Shown here piece by piece: positions 18,917 through 29,400 of a stretch of 64,000 nt of DNA. The notes beneath the pieces were generated by a model. That model saw only the letters and a list, made by a program, of their open reading frames with translations, was not told where the DNA came from and did not search any database. The stretch comes from Candidatus Gastranaerophilales bacterium (GTDB taxonomy: Bacteria > Cyanobacteriota > Vampirovibrionia > Gastranaerophilales > Gastranaerophilaceae). The DNA lies in assembly GCA_947624975.1 (NCBI GenBank), contig CANQMP010000004.1, forward strand, positions 19,956 through 83,955. The letters are read 5' to 3'. The translations under genes were made by a program, and so were the position numbers. Position 1 is the stretch's first letter. Every line of letters begins with the position of its first letter.

Positions 18917-18979
18917 TAGTATTACAATAATTAATAAACAGTATTATAATTATTATTAAGTAATATTATAGTATTGACA
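18917..18979. promoter_or_regulatory. Possible operator repeats between XRE gene and pilin-like gene
   Basis: Three direct AT-rich motifs with core AGTATT (near 18917, 18942 and 18971) are spaced about 25-30 bases apart. The last overlaps the -35 box of the pilin promoter. Repressor binding here would block both divergent promoters. This is inference from spacing and position only. Confidence 0.3.
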
Positions 18980-19001
18980 ATTTAAAAAAAGCGGTTATAA
19001 T
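18974..19001 (+). promoter_or_regulatory. Sigma70-type promoter of the pilin-like gene
   Basis: Consensus TTGACA (18974-18979), a 16-base spacer, and TATAAT (18996-19001). It is followed by a 20-base leader with an AGAAAGGA ribosome site before the ATG at 19023. This is the best consensus promoter seen in the window. Confidence 0.75.
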
Positions 19002-19022
19002 AAGAACAGAAAGGACGAAGAT

Positions 19023-19745
19023 ATGAAAAAAGGTTTTACTCTTGCAGAAGTTTTAATTACTCTCGGCATAATCGGAGTTGTTGCAGCAATGACAATGCCT
19101 GTATTGATAAATAAATATCAGGAAATTGTAACGGTTACAAAAGTTAAAAAGTTTTATTCTTTAATATCACAAGCGCTGCAGCTTTCATTTATTGATAATG
19201 GTTATCCGGAGAATTGGGATGGAACTTCCGGTGGTATATATGAAAAGATTAAACCTTATTTGAAAACATTAGACAGTTGTTGTGAAGCATGTACTCCGGA
19301 AATATCATGTGATAAAATTAAGATACAAGCCGATTCTATGACTTACCTCAACGGTGATAAATGGTCAGTGGAATATAATAACAAATCATATCCAAAATTA
19401 ATACTTTCCGATGGTACTGCAATGTGGTTTAGAGGCGCAGGATCTCCTTCAAGGAATAATTGTGATAATGATACATCTACGAATAATCCCGAATATGGCG
19501 CTGGTAATGTTTGTGGTTTATTTTGGATTGATACTAACGGACTTGATAAAGCTCCAAATCGGTTAGGAAAGGATATTTTTTCTTTTTACCTGAGTCGAAA
19601 TGGCTTAATGCCTCATGATAATGCCAGTGTTAAGAAGAGTGAGCCGTTTAATTGCTATTTAGATAGTATGGGATGGGACTGTTCCGCTTGGATTTTAAAA
19701 TATGGTAATATGAATTATCCGAAAACCAAGCCTGATAACCAATAA
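19023..19745 (+). CDS. Type IV pilin-like / pseudopilin protein
   Basis: 240 residues opening with MKKGFTLAEVLITLGIIG, a prepilin leader of 4 residues cleaved at Gly-Phe, then the hydrophobic N-terminal helix (to about residue 25) used for fibre assembly. The large C-terminal domain has eight or more cysteines (DSCCEACTPEISCDK) and ends with WILKYGNMNYP. A related protein, switched off by a poly-G tract, lies at 59234-60023 and shares the ending pattern W-x-x-x-x-x-N-M-x-Y. It is probably exported by the type IV pilus or type II secretion machinery, which is not in this window. Confidence 0.85.
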   Translation: MKKGFTLAEVLITLGIIGVVAAMTMPVLINKYQEIVTVTKVKKFYSLISQALQLSFIDNGYPENWDGTSGGIYEKIKPYLKTLDSCCEACTPEISCDKIKIQADSMTYLNGDKWSVEYNNKSYPKLILSDGTAMWFRGAGSPSRNNCDNDTSTNNPEYGAGNVCGLFWIDTNGLDKAPNRLGKDIFSFYLSRNGLMPHDNASVKKSEPFNCYLDSMGWDCSAWILKYGNMNYPKTKPDNQ

Positions 19746-20362
19746 AAATTTGTTGGGGTAGAAACCCCAACTTACATTTTGCCCCCTCGCATTTGCAGTT
19801 CGCTTACGCTCACACAACTGCTCCCTCTCCCGCACGAAGGTCAATTCGACGGGGAGAAGGGATTAACCCACCCTTAGCCCATCCCTTGGAGGGGAAAAAA
19901 TTTGTTCCTTCCCTTTTTAAGACTCTGCCGAGCGGAACAATCCGGTGAATTGTTCCGCGAGAGGGAAATTTCTTAATGAGCCATGCGAATTTAGAAATTT
20001 CGGTTAGGATGGGTTTTATTTGCTGAGGCATTCGCTTGCAATGACGGACAAGTTTTGAGGTTTCATGTTGAGAATTAAACCCACCCCAACCCTCCCTTGA
20101 AAAGGGAGGGAGTTGACCCCTCACCCGCATTTGCAGCTCGCTTACGCTCATACAACTGCTCCCTCTCCCGCAGGAGTAGAGGGAAATTTTTATGCAAGGG
20201 ATGAGGAAAAATCTCACGTTAATACCATATATTGCGTGCAGACTTAGTCTGCCACTTTTTAAAAAATTTGTTGGGGTAGAAACCCCCAACTTACATTTTA
20301 TCTGCACGAAGTGCCGAAATGGTCTTTTCACTTTTCACCATTTACTTATTCTTAAAATTAAA
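19746..20362. repeat. 617-base intergenic patch made of dispersed repeats
   Basis: No convincing gene. It contains two copies of a hairpin element (19749-19780 and 20267-20299; TTGGGGTAGAAACCCCAA core) and two copies of a segment with GCATTTGCAG..CGCTTACGCTCA (19788-19836 and 20126-20173). It also holds one copy of an approximately 112-base element (19905-20016) that recurs inverted at 60180-60292. The longer open frame across it (19810-20331, minus) is built from these repeats and is not credible as a gene. The first hairpin directly follows the pilin-like gene and could act as a terminator. Confidence 0.75.
19905..20016 (+). repeat. Dispersed intergenic repeat, copy 1
   Basis: About 112 bases, nearly identical (few mismatches) to the reverse complement of 60180-60292. 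It carries an internal palindrome CGGAACAATCCGG..ATTGTTCCG. A diverged relative is at the window end (63820-64000). This is a dispersed, probably mobile or recombination-prone family. Confidence 0.8.
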
Positions 20363-20995
20363 CTACCAATTAGTTCTTGTAAGGATTTGTTTTGCGTTTT
20401 TGTCGTACATTTTGTCTTTGTACCATGCTCCGCGGAATGTTTTATCCTCATTATACATATATTGCATATCGTGTGAGGTGAAATATATTGCACTGACTAA
20501 CTTTCCGTTCGCACGATATTGTTTTGACATATAAGGGAAATTCGGGTAATTATCGGATAAAATATCGACATAACGCAGTCTTCCCAATGCATCATAATAA
20601 TAAACCGTTTTCAAATCGTCTTTATATTGAATTGCGTAACTGATAAGCAGGTTTCCGCTGTAAAAACCGCACAGGTTTTCTTTATCCGTTTCGGTTACGC
20701 CGTTTCTTACAAGCATATAATGCTTTTTCGCATCCAAATCTTTTAAATAATCTTTGTACTTTGCTCGGAAATCCTTCTTTTCAAATTTATAAACCGTATC
20801 ATCGGGAAACAATTCCGTCTGATACTTTAATATAACTGCATCACGGTCAATTTGTGAGATGTTAAGCCAGTCAAATATAATGTTTCCCGTCAAAACAACA
20901 GGTGCGGGAGTTTCTTCAATAATAGGTTTAACTTCCTCTGATAATGCAGTTTTTCCTACAAGTAAAATACATAAAATTATAATTATCTTTTTCAT
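20363..20995 (-). CDS. Secreted protein of unknown function
   Basis: About 210 residues with a signal peptide (MKKIIIILCILLVGKTALS). The soluble part contains YYYDALGRLRYVDILSDNYP and QYRANGKLVSAIYFTS, a pattern like the beta-strand repeats of RHS/YD or MORN-like antitoxin modules (Tyr-rich D/N-G-K/R turns), but only two or three units are visible. I do not assign a family. The ATG at 20995 gives the better signal peptide; an ATG three codons earlier is possible. Confidence 0.6.
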   Translation of the reverse strand: MKKIIIILCILLVGKTALSEEVKPIIEETPAPVVLTGNIIFDWLNISQIDRDAVILKYQTELFPDDTVYKFEKKDFRAKYKDYLKDLDAKKHYMLVRNGVTETDKENLCGFYSGNLLISYAIQYKDDLKTVYYYDALGRLRYVDILSDNYPNFPYMSKQYRANGKLVSAIYFTSHDMQYMYNEDKTFRGAWYKDKMYDKNAKQILTRTNW

Positions 20996-21143
20996 AAATA
21001 ACATTTTAGCACAAAAAATTATTTTATATAAGAGGCTTGACAGTCTGTTTCAATGATATCAAAGCTTTTCGCCCCGTAAAATCAATACTCTAACATATTG
21101 TTACAAAAATTTAACATATTTTTTTAAGAATGGCAATTTTTTC

Positions 21144-21171
21144 TTGACGTCAAAAATTGATGTAATATGAT
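21144..21171 (+). promoter_or_regulatory. Promoter upstream of rpoB
   Basis: TTGACG (21144-21149), a 16-base spacer, and TATGAT (21166-21171). Transcription would start near 21179, leaving a leader of about 200 bases before rpoB. Confidence 0.6.
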
Positions 21172-21178
21172 AAAGGAA

Positions 21179-21377
21179 CATGGTAAATTTAAGTTAGGTG
21201 TACTATGCCTAAATTTTAGAAATACCGAAAGTTCATTTTAACTGAAACGCAGTAAAATGAAAGGTTTACAGCCTCAAGTTAGATTTTTTAAAAATTATGT
21301 TAAAACCTTGAATATTTCAGGGATTTGATTTAATAAAAATATTTTTTTTAGTACGTACACACAAATGAGGTGAATTA
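21179..21377 (+). promoter_or_regulatory. Structured 5' leader of the rpoB-rpoC1-rpoC2 operon
   Basis: This 200-base untranslated region contains a good hairpin, TTCATTTTA / TAAAATGAA (21232-21262), and a weaker inverted pair around AAATTTA..TAAATTT (21186-21220). It ends with a T-rich stretch and then GAGGTGAATTAATG. In many bacteria rpoB follows rplJ-rplL and their leader, but here rpoB has its own promoter and leader. A regulatory RNA structure is likely; the ligand or protein is unknown. Confidence 0.4.
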
Positions 21378-24300
21378 ATGTCTAACACAAAATACGCAGA
21401 AAGAGTAACTCCAATGGGTATTCCTCATACTCGTTTGGATGATTTACCCGACCTTATTGAAGTGCAGAAAAAATCCTTTGAATGGTTTTTAAAAGAAGGT
21501 TTGAAAGAAGAATTGCTTTCTTTCTCTCCGATTAAAGACTATACGGGACGTTTGGAACTGCATTTCTTACCCAACTATACTTTTGATAATGCAAAGTACA
21601 CAGTTGAAGAAGCAAGAATTCATGATGCGACTTATGCAAAACAACTTCGTGTTATGGTAAGACTTGTAAACCGTGACAGCGGTGAAATTAAAGAACAGGA
21701 AGTATATATCGGCGATATTCCGACCATGACCGACAAAGGTACATTTATCGTAAACGGTGCGGAACGTGTAATCGTTTCACAAATCGTAAGATCCCCCGGT
21801 GTATATTTCAAACGCGAAGTATCTCCCGCAGGAAAACGTTTGTACAACGCTACAATGATTCCGAACAGAGGTGCTTGGCTTAAAATAGAAACGGATTCTA
21901 ACGATTTAATCTATGTAAAAATAGATAAGAACAGAAAAATTCTGGCTACAACTCTGTTGAAAGCTATGGGTATAACCGTTTCCGAGATGGAAACTCTGTT
22001 CACTCACTTTGAATTTTTAAAGAAAACTTTAGACAAAGATACAACGGAAACTACCGATGATGCTTTAATCGAAGTTTATAAAAAATTAAGACCCGGCGAT
22101 CCCGCATCCGCTGCGGGCGGACGTTCCATTCTGGAAGCTCGTTTCTTTGATGAAAAGAAATACGACATCGGTCGTGTCGGACGTTACAAATTGAATAAAA
22201 AATTAAACTTAAATATTCCTAAAAACCAAAGAACACTTACTGTTCAAGATATCGTTGCATCAATCGAATACTTAATTAACCTGACTTACGATGAAGGTAC
22301 GGTTGATGACATCGACCACTTGGGAAACAGAAGAATTCGTTCGGTTGGCGAATTGCTGCAAAACCAGTTCAGAGTCGGACTTTCAAGAATTGAAAGAATT
22401 GTTAAAGAAAGAATGACTTTGCAGGATTCGGAAACATTGACTCCGTTGAATTTGTTGAATACCAAACCTTTGGTAGCTTCTCTGAAAGAATTTTTCGGAA
22501 GTTCACAGTTATCACAGTTCATGGACCAGATTAACCCACTTGCCGAACTTACTCACAAAAGACGTATTTCGGCTTTAGGCCCCGGCGGTTTGATGAGAGA
22601 ACGTGCAGGATTTGCGGTTCGTGACATTCACCCGTCACACTACGGACGTATCTGCCCGATAGAAACTCCTGAAGGCCCGAATGCCGGTCTTATCGGTTCT
22701 TTGGCTACTCACGCAAAAGTCAATGACTACGGATTTGTTGAAGCTCCGTTCTTTGTCGTTAAAGACGGAAAAGTTACGGATGAAGTAGTTTATATGACAG
22801 CCGACGAGGACGAAGATTTCAGATGTGCTCCGGCTGACGTACAGTTGAACCCTGATAAAACATTTAAAGACGAATACGTTCCCGTTCGTTATCGTTCGGA
22901 ATTTACGATGGATCAGTCAAAAAGAGTTGACTTTGTGGGTGTTTCACCTATCCAAATCATCTCCGTTGCGACATCTTTAATTCCGTTCATTGAACACGAC
23001 GACGCAAACCGTGCCTTGATGGGTTCTAACATGCAGCGTCAGTCAGTTCCTCTTTTGATTACTCAAAGACCGGTTGTCGGTACGGGTATGGAAAAAAGAG
23101 CCGCTAAAGATTCCGGCATGGTTCTCGTATCCGACTGCGACGGTGTTGTCGAAAGAGTCGTCGGCGAAGAAATTATTATCAGAGATAAAAATAATAATCC
23201 GCATATATATAACCTTATGAAATACGTAAGAAGCAACCAGGACACTTGTATTAACCAAAAACCGCTTGTTCATGAGGGCGACAAGGTTAAAGAAGGCGAT
23301 ATAATTGCCGACGGTGCTTCCACAAACTGCGGAGAACTTTCACTCGGTAAAAACGTAATCGTTGCGTATATGCCGTGGGAAGGCTATAACTACGAAGATG
23401 CTATCTTACTATCCGAAAGATGCGTTCACGATGACATCTTCACATCAGTTCACATTGAAAAATTAGAAATAGACGCACGTCAAACAAAACTCGGTCCCGA
23501 AGAAATTACCCGTGAAATTCCGAATGTATCGGAAGATGCTTTAAGACATTTGGATGAACGCGGTATTGTTCGTATCGGTGCAAGAGTTTACGCAGACGAT
23601 ATTTTGGTCGGTAAAGTTACACCCAAAGGTGAATCCGAACATCCGCCGGAAGAAAAACTGCTTCGTGCAATCTTTGCCGAAAAAGCAAGAGATGTTAAAG
23701 ATAACTCTTTGAGAGTTCCTCACGGAGAAGGCGGACGTGTACTCGACGTTAAAGTATTTGACAGAGAAAAAGGCGATGAATTGCCGCCGGGTGCTAACAC
23801 GGTTATAAGAGTTTATATAGCTCAAAAACGTAAAGTATCCGTGGGTGATAAATTATCAGGACGCCACGGTAACAAAGGTATCGTTTCAAGAATTTTACCG
23901 AAAGAAGATATGCCTTTCTTGCCTGACGGAACTCCTGTTGATATCGTATTAAATCCGCTCGGCGTACCTTCCCGTATGAACGTAGGTCAGACTTACGAGT
24001 TATTGTTAGGTTTGGCTGCGTATCTGACCGGAAATTACTACGAAACTCCGTCATTTGACGAAAGATACGGCGATAATCAGTCTGAAATCGCTACAAAAGC
24101 AGAATTACTGAAAGGTATAAAAGCTTCTGGATGCGATTGGGTTAACGAGGACGGTAAAGTCAGACTTATCGACGGAAGAACGGGCGAACCGTTTGATGAA
24201 CCTGTTGCTGTCGGACTTTCATATATCCTTAAACTCGTTCACCTTGTTGATGATAAAATTCACGCACGTTCTACAGGCCCATATTCACTCGTTACACAAC

Positions 24301-24698
24301 AGCCTTTGGGCGGTAAAGCTCAGTTCGGCGGACAAAGATTCGGTGAAATGGAAGTTTGGGCTTTGGAAGCTTACGGTGCAGCTTATACTCTGCAAGAAAT
24401 GTTAACCATTAAATCAGATGACGTTAACGGACGTAACAGAGCGTATGAAGCTATCGTTAAAGGTGACAACATTCCAAGACCGGGTATTCCCGAATCATTC
24501 AAGGTACTTGTAAGAGAACTTCAAAGTATCGGTTTGGATATTACGGTAGCGAAAAAAGACGGTGTAGAAGTCGATTTGATGACTGATATGGATGATTTGA
24601 GAAAATCAGCTCCAAGAAGAACATTGTCAGATATTGATTCCGAATTGTTGAATATCAACTTCTTTGAAGCACCTACAACGTCATTTGGAGATATATAA
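21378..24698 (+). CDS. rpoB: RNA polymerase beta subunit
   Basis: 1106 residues, close to the compact cyanobacterial beta subunit and shorter than the E. coli protein of about 1340. Characteristic segments include [39 protein letters not shown] (rifampicin region), [31 protein letters not shown] and [20 protein letters not shown] near the end. It is the catalytic-core half of RNA polymerase. Gene order rpoB-rpoC1-rpoC2 follows, and a hairpin fills the 52-base gap to rpoC1. Confidence 0.98.
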   Translation: MSNTKYAERVTPMGIPHTRLDDLPDLIEVQKKSFEWFLKEGLKEELLSFSPIKDYTGRLELHFLPNYTFDNAKYTVEEARIHDATYAKQLRVMVRLVNRDSGEIKEQEVYIGDIPTMTDKGTFIVNGAERVIVSQIVRSPGVYFKREVSPAGKRLYNATMIPNRGAWLKIETDSNDLIYVKIDKNRKILATTLLKAMGITVSEMETLFTHFEFLKKTLDKDTTETTDDALIEVYKKLRPGDPASAAGGRSILEARFFDEKKYDIGRVGRYKLNKKLNLNIPKNQRTLTVQDIVASIEYLINLTYDEGTVDDIDHLGNRRIRSVGELLQNQFRVGLSRIERIVKERMTLQDSETLTPLNLLNTKPLVASLKEFFGSSQLSQFMDQINPLAELTHKRRISALGPGGLMRERAGFAVRDIHPSHYGRICPIETPEGPNAGLIGSLATHAKVNDYGFVEAPFFVVKDGKVTDEVVYMTADEDEDFRCAPADVQLNPDKTFKDEYVPVRYRSEFTMDQSKRVDFVGVSPIQIISVATSLIPFIEHDDANRALMGSNMQRQSVPLLITQRPVVGTGMEKRAAKDSGMVLVSDCDGVVERVVGEEIIIRDKNNNPHIYNLMKYVRSNQDTCINQKPLVHEGDKVKEGDIIADGASTNCGELSLGKNVIVAYMPWEGYNYEDAILLSERCVHDDIFTSVHIEKLEIDARQTKLGPEEITREIPNVSEDALRHLDERGIVRIGARVYADDILVGKVTPKGESEHPPEEKLLRAIFAEKARDVKDNSLRVPHGEGGRVLDVKVFDREKGDELPPGANTVIRVYIAQKRKVSVGDKLSGRHGNKGIVSRILPKEDMPFLPDGTPVDIVLNPLGVPSRMNVGQTYELLLGLAAYLTGNYYETPSFDERYGDNQSEIATKAELLKGIKASGCDWVNEDGKVRLIDGRTGEPFDEPVAVGLSYILKLVHLVDDKIHARSTGPYSLVTQQPLGGKAQFGGQRFGEMEVWALEAYGAAYTLQEMLTIKSDDVNGRNRAYEAIVKGDNIPRPGIPESFKVLVRELQSIGLDITVAKKDGVEVDLMTDMDDLRKSAPRRTLSDIDSELLNINFFEAPTTSFGDI

Positions 24699-24729
24699 AA
24701 AGGCTCAAGGGGATTTTTCCCCTGCCTTT
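24699..24729 (+). promoter_or_regulatory. Intercistronic hairpin between rpoB and rpoC1
   Basis: A nested stem: AAAGGC (24699-24704) pairs with GCCTTT (24724-24729), and GGGG (24709-24712) pairs with CCCC (24719-24722). There is no long U-run, so it is more likely an mRNA processing or stability element or partial attenuator than a full terminator. Confidence 0.45.
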
Positions 24730-24750
24730 AAAATAAAGGAGAAAAATTAA

Positions 24751-26460
24751 ATGTCAACAAGCATAGATTATTTTGACTATATAAGAATAAGTATCGCTTC
24801 ACCGGAAAGAATACTGAAATGGTCTTACGGCGAAGTTACTAAACCTGAAACTATCAACTACCGTACATTAAAACCCGAACGTGACGGCTTGTTCTGCGAA
24901 AGGATTTTCGGACCGTCAAAAGACTGGGAATGTTTCTGCGGTAAATACAAAAGAGTAAGACACAAAGGTATTATCTGCGAACGCTGCGGCGTTGAAGTTA
25001 CGGACAGTAAAGTAAGACGCCAGAGAATGGGACATATTAAACTGGCTGCTCCGGTTTCCCATATTTGGTTCTTGAAAGGTATTCCTTCATATTTGGGCTT
25101 GCTTTTGGATATGACCTTAAAAGATTTGGAACAGGTAATTTATTTTAACAATTACGTTGTTTTAAATCCGGGCGAAAGTGAATTCAGAAAATTACAACTG
25201 CTGACCGAAGAAGAATATGAAGATTACATGACCGAACACGAAGATTCCGAACTCAAAGTAGGAATCGGTGCAGAAGCCATCAAAGAACTTTTATCGGAAG
25301 TAAACACAAAAGAACTTGCGGAAGAAATTAGAAATGAACTTGCAGGTTCGGTTAACTCCGTACAAAAGAAAAGTAAATTGATTAAACGTCTGAGATTGTT
25401 AGACAGTTTGATTTCATCGGAAACCGATCCTACATGGATGATTATGGATGTACTTCCCGTTACACCTCCGGATTTAAGACCGATGGTACAGTTAGACGGC
25501 GGACGTTTCGCAACATCTGACTTAAACGATTTGTACAGACGTGTAATCAACAGAAACAACCGTTTACAAAGACTTTTGGAAATGGGTGCACCCGAAATTA
25601 TCGTAAGAAACGAAAAACGTATGCTTCAAGAAGCTGTTGATGCTCTAATTGATAACGGCAGACGCGGAAGAACCGTTGTCGGCCCGAACAACAGAGCATT
25701 AAAATCTTTATCTAACATAATTGAAGGTAAGCAAGGTCGTTTCCGTCAAAACTTGCTCGGTAAACGTGTTGACTACTCAGGCCGTTCGGTTATCGTTGTC
25801 GGCCCGCAGCTTAAACTTAACCAGTGCGGTCTGCCAAAAGAAATGGCTATTGAATTGTTTAAACCGTTTGTTGTTAATAAATTGATAGAAAGAGGATACG
25901 TTCAAAACATTAAATCAGCTAAAAAGAAAATCGAACGTTCCGAAGCTATCGTTTGGGATATATTGGAAGAAGTAATTGAAGGACATCCGGTATTATTAAA
26001 CCGTGCCCCGACACTTCACAGATTAGGTATTCAGGCGTTTGAACCGAAACTTGTTGAAGGTCGTGCAATTCAGCTTCACCCGTTAGTATGTACGGCATTT
26101 AACGCCGACTTCGACGGGGACCAGATGGCTGTTCACGTACCTTTGTCAATAGAAGCTCAAACCGAAGCAAGAATGTTGATGTTAGCTACAAATAACATCC
26201 TTGCACCTGCAACGGGTAAACCTATCATCACTCCCACACAGGATATGGTTTTGGGTATGTATTACCTGACAATACTTAAAAATCCCGAAATGGAGCCGAA
26301 AGGTTATTTCTACAACTTCCAGGATGCAATTTCCGCTTTGGAAGTAGGTGTTATCGACCTTCACGATAAAATCGTCGTAAGGGATGAACACGGTGAAAGA
26401 CTCGAAACAACCGCAGGCAGAATTATATTTAACGAAGCTGTCAGAAATGCTTTAGTATAA
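24751..26460 (+). CDS. rpoC1: RNA polymerase gamma subunit (N-terminal part of beta')
   Basis: 569 residues, equivalent to the N-terminal part of bacterial beta'. The zinc site ([20 protein letters not shown]) is near residue 57, [18 protein letters not shown] follows, and the catalytic Mg site [13 protein letters not shown] is near residue 450. A separate stop and a new ribosome site before rpoC2 show a genuine split, the arrangement known from Cyanobacteria and plastids. Spacing to rpoC2 is 24 bases. Confidence 0.97.
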   Translation: MSTSIDYFDYIRISIASPERILKWSYGEVTKPETINYRTLKPERDGLFCERIFGPSKDWECFCGKYKRVRHKGIICERCGVEVTDSKVRRQRMGHIKLAAPVSHIWFLKGIPSYLGLLLDMTLKDLEQVIYFNNYVVLNPGESEFRKLQLLTEEEYEDYMTEHEDSELKVGIGAEAIKELLSEVNTKELAEEIRNELAGSVNSVQKKSKLIKRLRLLDSLISSETDPTWMIMDVLPVTPPDLRPMVQLDGGRFATSDLNDLYRRVINRNNRLQRLLEMGAPEIIVRNEKRMLQEAVDALIDNGRRGRTVVGPNNRALKSLSNIIEGKQGRFRQNLLGKRVDYSGRSVIVVGPQLKLNQCGLPKEMAIELFKPFVVNKLIERGYVQNIKSAKKKIERSEAIVWDILEEVIEGHPVLLNRAPTLHRLGIQAFEPKLVEGRAIQLHPLVCTAFNADFDGDQMAVHVPLSIEAQTEARMLMLATNNILAPATGKPIITPTQDMVLGMYYLTILKNPEMEPKGYFYNFQDAISALEVGVIDLHDKIVVRDEHGERLETTAGRIIFNEAVRNALV

Positions 26461-26484
26461 CAATAAAATTATAAGGAATAAATA

Positions 26485-29400
26485 ATGGAAACAACTTACA
26501 ATCACGGTAAAAAGACTCTTGATTTCATTAACAAGCAAATGGATAAAAAAGGATTAAACAATTTGCTTTCACAGATGTATCTTGAGTTTGGCGGTGCAAA
26601 GACCGCAGAATTGGCTAACAGCCTTAAAAACCTTGGCTATAAGTATGCTACAAAATCCGGAACAACAATCTCTATTGCGGATTTACAAGTTCCTGAGGTT
26701 AAAAAAGAGCTGCTTAAAGATGCCGAAAAAGAAATCGAAAAATCAACAAACAGATATTTGAAAGGTGAAATCACCGAGGTCGAAAGATATACAAAGGTCA
26801 TTGACACATGGTCAGAAACGACTGCAAAATTAACAGCATCGGTTGTTGAAAATTTTGACAGATTAAATCCTGTGTATATGATGGCATTTTCAGGTGCAAG
26901 AGGTAACTTATCTCAGGTATCACAGTTAGTCGGTATGAGAGGTTTGATGGCAGACGCACAAGGTCAAATCATTGACTTGCCGATTAAATCAAACTTTAAA
27001 GAAGGCTTATCCGTTACCGAATACATCATTTCTTCATACGGTGCAAGAAAAGGGCTTGTAGATACGGCGTTGAAAACAGCCGACTCGGGTTATTTGACAA
27101 GACGTTTGGTTGACGTTGCACAGGATGTTATTATTCGTGCGGATGATTGCCATACGACAAAATCAATTAACATGAAGTCCATAACTGACGGTGACAATGT
27201 CATTGTACCTTTAATTGACAGACTTTTAGGCAGAACTATTGCTGAAGATATCAAAGATACGGACGGAACAGTTCTTGTAAAAGCAGGAACAACAATGAAC
27301 AGAGATGATGTCAAGAAAGTCGCTCACTTGAATTTACAGGAATTGAAAGTTCGTTCCGGCTTGACTTGCGGACTTGAATACGGTATTTGCCAGAAGTGCT
27401 ACGGCTGGGCAATGACAACACAAAAGCTTGTAGATATCGGCGAAGCTATCGGTATTATTGCAGCGCAGTCTATCGGTGAACCCGGTACACAGCTTACAAT
27501 GAGAACATTCCACACGGGCGGTGCCGTCGGCGTTAAAGATACGATAAGAGAAGTTATTGCAAATATCTCGGGTGAAGTCGTTTCAACGGTTAAGACCAGA
27601 GAATTGAGAACTCGCCACGGTGATGTCGTAAATATTTCTAACTACGAAACCGATATTGAAATTAAAGGTTCTAAAAAGACCGAAAAATATCATATCCCCG
27701 CAGGTTCAACCATATTCTTTACAAACGGCATGAAAGTGGATAAAGGATTTAAACTTGCTCAATATGAACCCGCATCACAGGGTTCAGGCTCACGTTTAAC
27801 CGAAAAAGCCACCAAAGATATCACATCCGACTTGTCAGGTGAAGTCATGTACGAAGATTTTGTTGCCGATGAAAAGAAAGACAGACAGGGAAATGTTTCC
27901 AGAACAACAAATAAACAAGGTATTATTTGGGTTCTCGGCGGCGATGTTTATAACCTCCCCGGCGGTTCTAAAGTTCTTGTAAAAGACGGTCAGAAAATCA
28001 ATGAAGGCGAAAAACTTGCAGAAACTTTAACCATATCGGAACACGGCGGAGAAGTTCGTTTCGGTGAAGATTTGGCTATTGAAGATGTAAAATTTGAAGG
28101 CAAAAACATCAAAAAAATCGTTCAAGGTAAAGAATTGACGATAGTAATAGCTTCGTTAATGCCTGAAAATGCGTCTTTTGAACAAACCAAGAAAGAACAA
28201 ATCTGGACAGTCGATAAAACAGGCGAAAAATATATCGTAAAAGCTCCCGTTGACACGACGGTTGAAAACGGCATGATTATCGCCGAATTGTTGGATGATG
28301 ACTGTGCAGTTACTTCATCGGGCGAAATCAGATATATTGATGTCGAAGTTGATGATAATCAAATCATTACAAAACCCGGTTCTGTCGTATTTATTCCTGA
28401 AGAAGTTCACCAAATTAACAAAGATGTATCTTTGAAAATGGTTGAAAACGGAACTCAGGTTACGGCAGGCACGGAGGTTGTAAAAGACGTATACTGCCAC
28501 ATCGACGGTATCGTTGAATTCAAAGAATACAACGATGTAATTCACGAAATTACAATTCGTCCCGGAGAAATTCACACACTCCCGAGCGTATCGGAATTGA
28601 AAGTAGACGAAGGCGAAGTCGTTAAGAAAGGTACCGTAATTGCTGACGGTATTAAAGCAAAACAAACTTCCATCGTTACGATTATGGATTCATCTCTTGA
28701 TGATTTGGATATTGACGATTTGGATGAAGAACTTGATTCATCATTGTCACTTGATGAAGATACTATTTCAAATCAGCCTATACAAATCCTTATCAGACCC
28801 GTTCAGGTATTGAAAGTTCAACAAAAGAATGTTTCGATTAAATTCAACGCATCTGATGATTTAATTGACATCGTTCCGGTTACTCAACTTCAATACAAAG
28901 ACGGTGCAAGGGTTAGAAATCTTGACGGTTCGACAATTACGAGAACAAGTCTTGTACTTCAAATGCAGGGCTATCTTTCTCACCTCAAAGGTATGGTTGA
29001 ACTTGATGACAAGGGAAGTTTAAGAATTGTCGTTCTTGAAAACCTTATCGTTCGTCGTGAATTTGAAGGCAACTCAAAACTGATGTCATCGCTTCAAACC
29101 GAACTTCTTGTAAAAGACGGTCAGACTATTGAACCTAAAACACCCGTTGCAAAAACACAAGTTTTGGCTATCAATAACGGAACTGCAGCGATTAAAGAAG
29201 AAAAAGAGGATGCAAGAAGACTGTTATTGACAAGTGAAACCTATGAAACGGTTGTTTCCGTAAAAGGTAAAGCAAACGTTAAAAAAGGTGACTTTGTGAG
29301 ATTAGATTCAATTATAGCTGACAGCGGCGAGAAATCAACTGTTTCAGGTATGGTAACATCTGTTACGAAAGGCAAAATTACAATCCGCAATGGACGTCCT

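Noticed and set aside
19810..20331. 173-codon open frame on the minus strand
   Set aside because: It lies entirely in dispersed repeats, has repeat-derived composition and no ribosome site, and no protein family pattern is visible.
19746..20362. CRISPR array
   Set aside because: Repeats are few, of different lengths and not regularly spaced; no cas genes in the window.
21005..21377. rplJ-rplL genes or L10-type leader before rpoB
   Set aside because: No ribosomal-protein frame is present and the hairpins do not clearly match an L10 leader; described only as a structured leader.
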